A stretch of DNA of 64,000 bases from the NCBI RefSeq assembly GCF_004015795.1, contig NZ_ML137222.1, forward strand, positions 42,095-106,094, read 5' to 3'. Numbering within the stretch: the first letter of the stretch is position 1; every line of letters begins with the position of its first letter. Under the pieces are notes generated by a model that worked only from the letters and a program-made list of their open reading frames with translations, was not told where the DNA came from and did not search any database. Position numbers and translations under genes: made by a program. Below are positions 53,836 to 61,372 of this stretch, piece by piece. The stretch comes from Falsirhodobacter deserti. GTDB lineage: Bacteria > Pseudomonadota > Alphaproteobacteria > Rhodobacterales > Rhodobacteraceae.

Positions 53836-54916
53836 CATCGCAAAGTTGGAGTCCCGGCCAAGCATCTTGCACATCTTCAAGCTTCGCCGCGGCCGCAACC
53901 GGTTCGACCTTGCCGACTGGCTGACCTATGGCTTCCTGTTGCTTGGGTTCGTGATCTTCTTCCTGCCCGTGGTGTGGGTGGTGCTGTCTTCGTTCAAGAC
54001 CAGCGCGAACCTTCAGGAGTTTCCTCCCACTATTCTGCCCTATGCCACACAGACTGCAGAGGTGCAGGGTTTCGACACCCCCCTCACCCTGTTTGACGTG
54101 GTGATGGAAGATGGAACCACCGAGCGTGTTGCCCTGATCCGGCGCGTCGGAAAGATCGCGCAGATGATCGATCCGGAAGATCCTTCAGCCGGTCGTCTCC
54201 AGATAGCCGCGGACGCCCTTGCCCCCGTAAAATCGCTGCACTTCGCGGTGGAGAACTACACCAACCTTCTGTCCGGCTCGGAAAACCAGATCGGACGGTA
54301 CGTCTACAACAGCCTGTTCATCACGATCGTCGCGACGGTGATCACTGTCATCATAAACTCGATGGCTGCCTTCGCATTGTCGAAATACAGGTTCAGGGGC
54401 AGCGGCATCGCGTTGTTTGGCATCTTGTCGATGCTGATGATCCCGGCCTCGGTTATCCTGGTCCCGATCTATCTGATCGTGGCGGAAATGGGCCTCATCG
54501 CCAATCCGTGGGGCGTGATCCTGCCGACTGTGGCCACACCGACCGGTGTGTTCCTGCTTCGGCAGTACATGCTGACGATCCCGGACGAATTGCTGGAAGC
54601 GGCGCGCATGGACCATGCCAGCGAATGGCGGATCTTCTGGCGCATCATCCTGCCCCTCTCCACTCCGGCGCTGGCGGTCGTTGCGATCTTCTCGATCCTG
54701 TCGCGCTGGAACGACTTCCTGTTGCCGCTCCTCATTCTCAACAAGCGCGAGGCTTACACGCTGCAGCTGGCCCTTACCTCGTTCCAGACACAATATGGAA
54801 TCCGCTATGACATGCTGCTGGCCATGACAACGATCACCGCCCTTCCTCTCGCCTTGGTTTTCATCTTCCTGCAACGGTACATCACCACCGGCATCGCCTC
54901 GACCGGCATCAAGTGA
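53828..54916 (+). CDS. Sugar ABC transporter permease (MalG/UgpE type)
   Basis: 362 residues from ATG 53828. Membrane helices and the EAA loop (LLEAARMDHASEWRIFWRII) are normal, but there is a long periplasmic insert (~residues 50-145) between the first and second helix, larger than in typical MalG-type permeases. It forms the membrane channel with the upstream permease. The ATPase gene follows after 11 bases. Confidence 0.93.
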   Translation: MADIAKLESRPSILHIFKLRRGRNRFDLADWLTYGFLLLGFVIFFLPVVWVVLSSFKTSANLQEFPPTILPYATQTAEVQGFDTPLTLFDVVMEDGTTERVALIRRVGKIAQMIDPEDPSAGRLQIAADALAPVKSLHFAVENYTNLLSGSENQIGRYVYNSLFITIVATVITVIINSMAAFALSKYRFRGSGIALFGILSMLMIPASVILVPIYLIVAEMGLIANPWGVILPTVATPTGVFLLRQYMLTIPDELLEAARMDHASEWRIFWRIILPLSTPALAVVAIFSILSRWNDFLLPLLILNKREAYTLQLALTSFQTQYGIRYDMLLAMTTITALPLALVFIFLQRYITTGIASTGIK

Positions 54917-54927
54917 GACATTGAACA

Positions 54928-56009
54928 ATGGCACAGCTTGTTCTGAAGAACCTGAAAAAGTCCTACGGCGCCCTCAATATCATTCCCGATGTCAATCTGG
55001 AGGTGAATGACGGCGAGTTCGTGGTGTTGGTCGGGCCCTCGGGCTGCGGCAAATCCACGTTGCTGCGCATGATCGCCGGACTGGAAGACACGACATCAGG
55101 CGAAATCCGCATCAATGATCGCAGCGTGACGCATGTGGCTGCCGCGGATCGCGGGGTGGCCATGGTCTTTCAGTCCTATGCACTTTACCCGCACATGACC
55201 GTCCGGAAGAACTTGTCCTTCGGATTGGAAAACATCCGGATGTCGAAGGCGGAGATCAACGAGCGGGTCGAAAAGGCAGCCCACCTTCTGCAGATCGAAA
55301 AGCTTCTGGATCGTCAGCCGCGACAGTTGTCCGGCGGACAGCGCCAGCGGGTGGCAATCGGCCGTGCGATCACGCGCGATCCCAAGATCTTCCTGTTCGA
55401 CGAACCGCTGTCCAACCTCGATGCCGAACTGCGCGTTGCAATGCGGATGGAGATCACGCAGCTGCAGCGCCGTCTTGGAAACACGATGATCTACGTCACC
55501 CATGACCAGGTTGAGGCCATGACGATGGCCGACAAGATCGTCGTGCTCAGGGGGGGCATGTCGAACAGTAAGGCCCTCCGCTTGATCTCTGTAACAAACC
55601 TGCGAATTCGTTTGTGGCCGGTTTTATCGGCTCTCCGCGCATGAACCTGATCGAGGGAACGATACGGCACGTGGACTCTGAAGGCATCGTCTTCGCCACG
55701 GCTCAGGGTCAGGCACTTCCGCTAGCGGGTTCATTGCCCGTCCGCATCGGCGAGAAGGTGACGCTGGGCCTTCGGCCCGAACATGTCCAGACCAGCGACG
55801 AGGGGGAAGGCTGGATCCTGACGGTCACACTCGCCGAACAGCACGGTGCCAGCAGCTATATTCATGGCACACTGCCGGATGGCATTCCCTTCCTCGTGCA
55901 GGAAACAGGCCAGAGTTTGCGTAAGACCGGCGACACGGTCCGTATCGCACCCATTGGCAACAAGTGGCACCTGTTTGACGCCACCGGACAACGTATCGAA
56001 ACCTGTTGA
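54928..56009 (+). pseudogene. Sugar ABC transporter ATPase (UgpC/MalK type), broken before the TOBE domain
   Basis: The nucleotide-binding domain is complete: Walker A (GPSGCGKST), signature (LSGGQRQR), Walker B ([12 protein letters not shown]) and H-loop ([11 protein letters not shown]). Near 55550, in a run of seven G, one base is missing; in the restored frame a TAA stop also appears at ~55570. The frame as read ends at 55644 with ~25 wrong residues. The C-terminal TOBE domain continues in another frame ([16 protein letters not shown] to 56009). The truncated ATPase might still work or be replaced by another MalK-type ATPase. Confidence 0.85.
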
Positions 56010-56236
56010 TTCCGCTGACGCTTGACCCATTTCTTTTACGGGAAACCGGCCCACCATCAGATTGTGCGAAGCGGGTCACGGCCGGGTCAAGACATCCCCG
56101 GTACCTTCTGCTTGCGGGCGGCGGCTTCACTGCTGGCCTTGAAGCGGAAGCTGTCGTGACCCGCCCAAGACGACCAAGGAGCGCCGTTGGCGTCTTGGTG
56201 CCTCCGAAGGCCGTGGTCCATTCGCCGGAGACGGGA

Positions 56237-56350
56237 TATATCCCCGACATCGAGATGATCCGTATCGAAAACATCGATGAAACCTGTGACCGCATGCAGC
56301 GCGACGTGAAGTGCCGCTTCGTGATTGACAACAGCAGGCTTTCTCCGTGA
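56237..56350 (+). pseudogene. Zinc alcohol dehydrogenase, C-terminal scrap
   Basis: The last ~40 codons read IPDIEMIRIENIDETCDRMQ and then RFVIDNSRLSP, the C-terminus of AdhA/YjgB-type zinc alcohol dehydrogenases (…YERMLKSDVRYRFVID). Everything before it is gone. It lies directly upstream of another dehydrogenase gene of the same superfamily. Confidence 0.7.
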
Positions 56351-56386
56351 CCGATGTTTGCGACACTGAAAGATGAGGAGCTGTAA

Positions 56387-57394
56387 ATGAAGGCAATGGC
56401 ATTGCGACTGCCGGCTGGTCTCGACCGGCTGGTTCTGGAGAACCGACCGGATCCCGGAGAGCCCGGCCCGGGCGAGATTCGGGTGGCGCTGCATGGCAGC
56501 TCGCTGAACTTCCATGATCTGGGGGTCGCGATCGGGCACATGCCGTCAGAGGACGGCCGCATCCTTCTTGCCGACGGAGCAGGGGTGGTCGAGAGCGTCG
56601 GATCGGGCGTGACCGAGTTTGCGCCCGGCGACATGGTGGTGTCGTGCTTCTTTCCCGATTGGCAGGATGGCGCGCCCACGACCGGCGACTTCAGCCGCAC
56701 CCCGGGCGACGGCATCGACGGCTTCGCACAGGAACATGTGGTGCTTCCCGCCACCGCCTTCACGCGGGCGCCCTTGGGCTATGATGCCGTCGAGGCGGCG
56801 ACGATCACGACCGCGGGCCTGACGGCATGGCGGGCGCTTGTCGTTGACGGCAAGCTGAAGGCTGGCGACACGGTGCTGCTGCTCGGCACCGGCGGCGTCT
56901 CCATCTGGGCACTCCAGATCGCAAAGCTGATGGGTGCCACGGTGGCGATCACCTCGTCCTCGGGCGAAAAGCTGGAGCGTGCGCGCGATCTTGGTGCCGA
57001 TTTCCTCGTCAACTATCGCGAGCAGCCGGACTGGGGCCGCATCGTCCGCGACTGGACGGATGGGCGCGGGGTGGACCATGTGGTGGAGGTCGGCGGCCCC
57101 GGCACGCTGGCCCAGTCGATCGAGGCAGTGCGCGTGGGTGGGCACATCTCGCTGATCGGCGTGCTGACCGGTGGCATGGGCGAAGTTCCGACCGCCGCCC
57201 TCATGGGCAGGCAGGCGCGGCTTCAGGGCCTGATCGTCGGCAGCCGGCGCGAGCAGCAGGACTTCGTTCGAGCGCTTGACGCAAGTGGCATCCGGCCGAT
57301 CGTGGACCGCCGCTTCCCACTCGAACAGCTTGCGGATGCCTTCCGCTTCGAGATGAGCGGCGGGCATTTCGGAAAGATCGGGATAGGGTGGTAA
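56387..57394 (+). CDS. MDR-superfamily NAD(P)-dependent oxidoreductase
   Basis: 335 residues from ATG 56387 (GAGGAG upstream). GroES-like N-terminal domain (ALHGSSLNFHDLGVA) and Rossmann motif (LLLGTGGVSIWALQIAKL), then GADFLVNYREQPDW and DHVVEVGGPGTL. It belongs to the zinc-free quinone-oxidoreductase-like alcohol dehydrogenase group and probably reduces enones or oxidises alcohols. Followed by a broken SDR gene. Intact. Confidence 0.93.
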   Translation: MKAMALRLPAGLDRLVLENRPDPGEPGPGEIRVALHGSSLNFHDLGVAIGHMPSEDGRILLADGAGVVESVGSGVTEFAPGDMVVSCFFPDWQDGAPTTGDFSRTPGDGIDGFAQEHVVLPATAFTRAPLGYDAVEAATITTAGLTAWRALVVDGKLKAGDTVLLLGTGGVSIWALQIAKLMGATVAITSSSGEKLERARDLGADFLVNYREQPDWGRIVRDWTDGRGVDHVVEVGGPGTLAQSIEAVRVGGHISLIGVLTGGMGEVPTAALMGRQARLQGLIVGSRREQQDFVRALDASGIRPIVDRRFPLEQLADAFRFEMSGGHFGKIGIGW

Positions 57395-57403
57395 CCACGC
57401 CGC

Positions 57404-57905
57404 CGGTCGCGGGCGAGGCCGGATCATCGGCAACGCGCTGATGCATGAACTGGACGGCAACGGGTGGCAGGTCCGCAGCCTGTCGCGCAGGCGGCTGAGC
57501 ACGCACCCGCGCCGCTTCAGACCGACCTGACGAATGCGGAGGCCACGGCGGCTGCAATGCGCGCCGCGGCCGACACAACCTGTTCTAGGCATCTCTCGCG
57601 CCGGATCCCGATCTTGCCACCGAGGCGTCACGCAATGCCGCCATACTCGGCGACCTGCTGGACGGGCCGGAGGCGGCGAGCGCGCCCCCTCAGCGGGTGC
57701 TCCTCTAGCAGCGCTTCAAGATCTGCGGGATACGCCGTGAGGCGAAGGTCCTGACTCCGGCACGCGAACGCGATCCGCCGCACATGCCGCCCAACCATGA
57801 CGCAAGAGGCGGCGCTTCGCGAACCGGCGGCGACAAGCGAGCGCGCCGGCGGAGAGGCGTTCAACGTGCCCAATGGCGACATCTTCCGATGGGTGCGTCA
57901 TGAGT
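57404..57905 (+). pseudogene. SDR of the PRISE/progesterone-reductase-like type, decayed
   Basis: Pieces in shifting frames read IIGNALMHELDGNGWQVRSL, TDLTNAEATAAAMRAAADTT, PDLATEASRNAAILGDLLDG, a stop, KVLTPARERDPPHMPPN and GEAFNVPNGDIFRWV. This is the order of an extended SDR related to iridoid-synthase-like PRISE enzymes. The Gly-rich start is damaged, and several frameshifts and a stop exclude function. Confidence 0.65.
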
Positions 57906-57925
57906 GACACATCCTGCGAGGTCGC

Positions 57926-58201
57926 CTAGCTGACAGCGCCAGAGCCTTCAGCAACCACCTTCGGCTTGGGTCCTCGCTTCGCTTTCGGTTTCTTTGCTAC
58001 CTCTTCCGCAGTTGCCGTCGGCTTGCGTCCGCCACGTCCAGCGCCCTTTTTGGTCGGCACGGAGGGCTCTGCATCATCCTCAGCGGCGATCTCCCGCTCG
58101 GCCTGCGACCAATGGTCCATGTCCTGGCCATCCGGACAACCGGCTTGCTCCCAAAGAGCGTGCGCCCGGTCCCGAACCCTCTGCATGCGTTCTTCATCCA
58201 T
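57926..58201 (-). CDS. DUF2934 family protein
   Basis: 91 residues from ATG 58201 with a perfect AAGGAGG seven bases upstream. Residues 1-45 are the DUF2934 core (RVRDRAHALWEQAGCPDGQD, WSQAEREIAAED). The tail is Lys/Pro/Gly-rich (AKRGPKPKV), histone-H1-like, and could bind DNA. DUF2934 proteins are common in rhizobia and relatives; their role is unknown. Confidence 0.85.
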   Translation of the reverse strand: MDEERMQRVRDRAHALWEQAGCPDGQDMDHWSQAEREIAAEDDAEPSVPTKKGAGRGGRKPTATAEEVAKKPKAKRGPKPKVVAEGSGAVS

Positions 58202-58360
58202 GACAAATCCTCCTTCTGTCTCGATCTCAAACCCTCGACGCGGGCAAGCGATCATTGTCACCGGCTGGATATCTGCACCTCAGGGTGGCACGTCCATGCA
58301 GCGTCGCCAATAGTTTCTCTGCCGCGAACCTGATTGGCGGTTGCGTTACACCGCGTGACC

Positions 58361-58870
58361 CTACGGCACTGAGGATCCGTCACCGGAAGGAGCCTTCCAT
58401 CGTGGGCTTTGCGGACCGACCCGAATCGGCCCGGATCGGCCCGGCTGCAACGGCGAAGTCGGCTGCGCCAGATCAGTTTCCGGCGATGTCCAGATACCGA
58501 TCAGTGCGCCCATGTTCCCGATATAGGCGGCGGTCGAGATGCCCGTCTCTGGCGTGGCGGTGAGGTAGGACGACGTGTCGTACTGGTTCCCCACGCGCGT
58601 TCCGGCAAAATCGCCTCCGGACGGCGCTTCGGGGGCTTCGCCGGCATAGGGGTTGCTGGTGGCGATCAGCTCGGTCGGTCAATACCATCGTCGTTCAGCC
58701 CGCCGATCACGGTCGAAATATCGGCATCTTCGGCAAGCGTGGTCAGGATGGTGTCGAAGCTTGCAACCCAGATGCCTCTCGCCTCGCGACAGCACGGCCA
58801 AGGGCATTTGCACATGTAGTCTCTGCAGGCCGGATGGTGGCGATCGGCTACTGAACGCTGACGCACCATA
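58361..58870 (-). pseudogene. Broken gene of unknown family
   Basis: The minus strand has a segment WVASFDTILTTLAEDADIST (58700-58790) and, after a one-base shift near 58675, TELIATSNPYAGEAPEAPSG followed by NQYDTSSYLTATPETG and YIGNMGALIGIWTSP. Codon use looks like a real gene, but no family is recognised. Neither a start nor a clear end is visible; the frame runs into junk near 58440. Confidence 0.4.
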
Positions 58871-58958
58871 TCGGCAACCCGTGAGGGAACCTCCTTGCCT
58901 GTAGCTTGTTGGCTTAGTGCCGGGCCAAGAAGGCTGGCGTTGCAACAAGGAAATCGGG

Positions 58959-59165
58959 ATGTCCAAGATACTTTGTACTTCTGCCGTCGCTTTCGCCCTG
59001 GTGGCTAGCAGCCCCGTCTTTGCCCAACAGGCCGCCCCGGCCCCGGCCGCGGTCGAGCAGGAAGAGGGTTTCGACTGGGGATTGCTCGGCCTCCTCGGCC
59101 TGCTGGGGCTTGCGGGCCTGTCAGGCCGCCGCCGCGACCATACCAACACCACAACACACCGTTGA
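58959..59165 (+). CDS. WGxxGxxG-type small exported protein
   Basis: 68 residues from ATG 58959 with AAGGAAA upstream. A cleavable signal peptide (LCTSAVAFALVASSPVFA) is followed by a short Ala/Pro/Glu linker and a C-terminal WGLLGLLGLLGLAGL helix ending in SGRRRDHT, the motif of the WGxxGxxG family. The helix plus Arg cluster resembles protein-sorting tails, though no sorting enzyme is in the window. Followed by a hairpin terminator. Function unknown. Confidence 0.75.
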   Translation: MSKILCTSAVAFALVASSPVFAQQAAPAPAAVEQEEGFDWGLLGLLGLLGLAGLSGRRRDHTNTTTHR

Positions 59166-59178
59166 TGATTGCCGACTG

Positions 59179-59203
59179 AGCAGGCCCCCCGGGGCCTGCT
59201 TCG
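59179..59203 (+). terminator. Hairpin after the WGxxGxxG gene
   Basis: AGCAGGCCCC and GGGGCCTGCT pair across a CC centre, followed by TCG, 13 bases after the stop codon. The U-tract is poor, but the stem is very strong. Confidence 0.65.
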
Positions 59204-59294
59204 AAATGAACCGGCAGCACGCAGGCGCTGGTCATTAATATTGAATGACGTCAACCCGTACTGGCGCGTTCGTGCTGTGCGGCATATCCACTCC

Positions 59295-61199
59295 TCACCC
59301 CTGCATTGTCTTGCAAACGAGCGTCTGCAGCTGATCAAGGCTGAACGGCTTGTTGAGCAGAGGCAGTCCAAGGTCGGTTTCCAGATCCGTGTACCCCGTC
59401 GCGAGTATCACCGGAAGATCGGGGCGCAGCTGTCGTGCCGACGTGGCAAGCTCGATCCCGCTCATCCGCGGCATGAGCTGATCGGTGATAAGAAGATCCA
59501 CATGCTGGTCCTTCAACACCTTCAGGGCTTCTGTTCCGCTATGAGCCTCGATAACGCGATACCCGAGATCCTCGAGCATGAACGCCGTGTTCATCAGAAC
59601 CAGCCTGTCATCATCCACCGCCAGCACGGTAAGAGGTTTTTCGCAAGCTGCCGCCGGACTTTCTTCCGGCAGGCGCTGATGTTGGGCCACGGGAAGCCAA
59701 AGCTCAGCCTTCGTGCCTTCGTTCACGCGGCTGCTCAGGACAAGCCGGCCGCCCGACTCCTCAAGCAGGCCATGAACCAGGGAGAGCCCCAATCCTGTTC
59801 CCCTGCCAACCTCTTTGGTCGTGAAGAAGGGATCGGCCGCCCGGCGAAGCGTTTCCGCGTCCATGCCCGTTCCCGTGTCAGACAGAATGACGCACACATA
59901 AGAGCCGCCTGCCAAGCCCGGCACCTGGCCCGCAGATACCTCTGCACTTGAAAAGGTGATGGTGAGAATGCCGCCCTCCGGCATGGCATCCCGTGCATTG
60001 GCAGCCACATTCAGCAGCGCAAGCTCAAGCTGGGCAGGGTCCACCATCGCCGGAGGCAACGCAAGGGGCGCATGGGTCTCGATGGCTATGGCGCTGCCGA
60101 GGGAAAGGCTCAGAAGGTCACTCATGCCTCGGACGAGGGTCGTGAGATCCACCGCCTGCGGCTCAAGCGGTTGCTGGCGCGAAAAGGCCAACAGGCGAGA
60201 GGTCAGCGAGGCGCCCCGGCGCACGCCTTGGAGTGCGGTTTCAAGGAGCCGTGCGGCGCGGGGATCGTCCGGCAATCGCTTCTGGAGCAGTTCGAGGCTG
60301 CTGGAGATCGCCGCAAGAAGGTTGTTGAAATCGTGCGCAACCCCTCCGGCAAGCTGGCCCAACGCTTCCATTTTGCGCGACTGGAGCAATTCCTCCTGCG
60401 CCTGCTCCAATGCGCGCTGCGCCTCCATCTTCTCGGTGATGTCACGCGTCACCTTGGCAAAGCCGATCAGGTGCCCGTCATCATCCCATATCGCATCGAC
60501 CACGGCGCTGGCCCAGAAGCGGGTCCCGTCCTTCCGCACGCGCCACCCTTCATGTTCGAACCGGCCTTCGCGTTCCGCCGTTTCAAGCGCGCGCTGCGGC
60601 AAGCCATCCTGCCGGTCCTCGTCGGTATAGAAGCGGGAAAAGTGCTGACCGATGATCTCTTCGGGTGCGTAGCCCTTGATGCGGCGGGCGCCGGCGTTCC
60701 AGCTTGCCACCTGTCCTGTGGGGTCGAGCATGTAGATCGCATAATCCGTGACCCCCTGAACGAGAATACGGAACTGCTCCTGGCTTCGGTGCAGGGCCTC
60801 CTCCGCCGCCCGCTTCTCTGTCAGGTCGCGGGTTATTTTCGCGAAACCAAGAAGGTCCCCCGAGGGCGAAAGGATCGGGTCGATGATAACATGCGCCCAG
60901 AATCGCGATCCGTCCTTCCGAACGCGCCACCCTTCATTTTCGAAGCGTCCCTCTTGGGCGGCGGTCCGAAGCGCGCGCTCCGGCACGCCTCTCGCCTTGT
61001 CCTCGTCGGTATAGAAACGGGAAAAGTGATGCCCAAGGATTTCCGGCTCGGTGTAGCCCTTGAAACGTCGCGCCCCGGGATTCCAGCTCGACACGCGTCC
61101 ATCGGCGTCCAGCATATAGATCGCGTAATCAGTAATCGCCTCCAGCAGAAGTCGATTCCGGTCATCATCGCTGTTCAGCGCTTCTGCCACTCGGTCCAA
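59295..61199 (-). CDS. PAS-PAS hybrid histidine kinase with receiver domain
   Basis: 634 residues from a TTG at 61199 (GGGGAAG upstream). Two nearly identical PAS/PAC domains (~18-130 and ~145-255) are followed by a HisKA domain with His ~285 (GGVAHDFNNLL), a HATPase domain (NVAANARDAM, SDTGTGMD, GTGLGLSLVHG) and a C-terminal receiver with Asp ~573 (LLITDQLMPRMSG) and Lys (LLNKPF). It is soluble. The repeated PAS units (SWNPGARRFKGY / SWNAGARRIKGY) look like an internal duplication and recall flavin- or light-sensing kinases, but the cofactor Cys motif was not found. Confidence 0.95.
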   Translation of the reverse strand: MDRVAEALNSDDDRNRLLLEAITDYAIYMLDADGRVSSWNPGARRFKGYTEPEILGHHFSRFYTDEDKARGVPERALRTAAQEGRFENEGWRVRKDGSRFWAHVIIDPILSPSGDLLGFAKITRDLTEKRAAEEALHRSQEQFRILVQGVTDYAIYMLDPTGQVASWNAGARRIKGYAPEEIIGQHFSRFYTDEDRQDGLPQRALETAEREGRFEHEGWRVRKDGTRFWASAVVDAIWDDDGHLIGFAKVTRDITEKMEAQRALEQAQEELLQSRKMEALGQLAGGVAHDFNNLLAAISSSLELLQKRLPDDPRAARLLETALQGVRRGASLTSRLLAFSRQQPLEPQAVDLTTLVRGMSDLLSLSLGSAIAIETHAPLALPPAMVDPAQLELALLNVAANARDAMPEGGILTITFSSAEVSAGQVPGLAGGSYVCVILSDTGTGMDAETLRRAADPFFTTKEVGRGTGLGLSLVHGLLEESGGRLVLSSRVNEGTKAELWLPVAQHQRLPEESPAAACEKPLTVLAVDDDRLVLMNTAFMLEDLGYRVIEAHSGTEALKVLKDQHVDLLITDQLMPRMSGIELATSARQLRPDLPVILATGYTDLETDLGLPLLNKPFSLDQLQTLVCKTMQG

Positions 61200-61372
61200 G
61201 CTGCTTCCCCTGTCTGGTCTCTTACTCGGATCATCCGTTAAACGGCCTTCTTGCCCGGCGCAACGTAGTCGCCCGCTGGGGGCGGCGCCAGGAAGCCGAG
61301 CTATTCCTGCGTGCTTGCGCAGCTACAAAGCAACACGCTGATGCCGCAGCTGCCGACGGAATGACGGCTTCA

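Noticed and set aside
59169..59951. 260-codon plus-strand frame opposite the hybrid kinase
   Set aside because: It overlaps the conserved receiver and ATPase regions on the other strand and has no ribosome binding site or domain.
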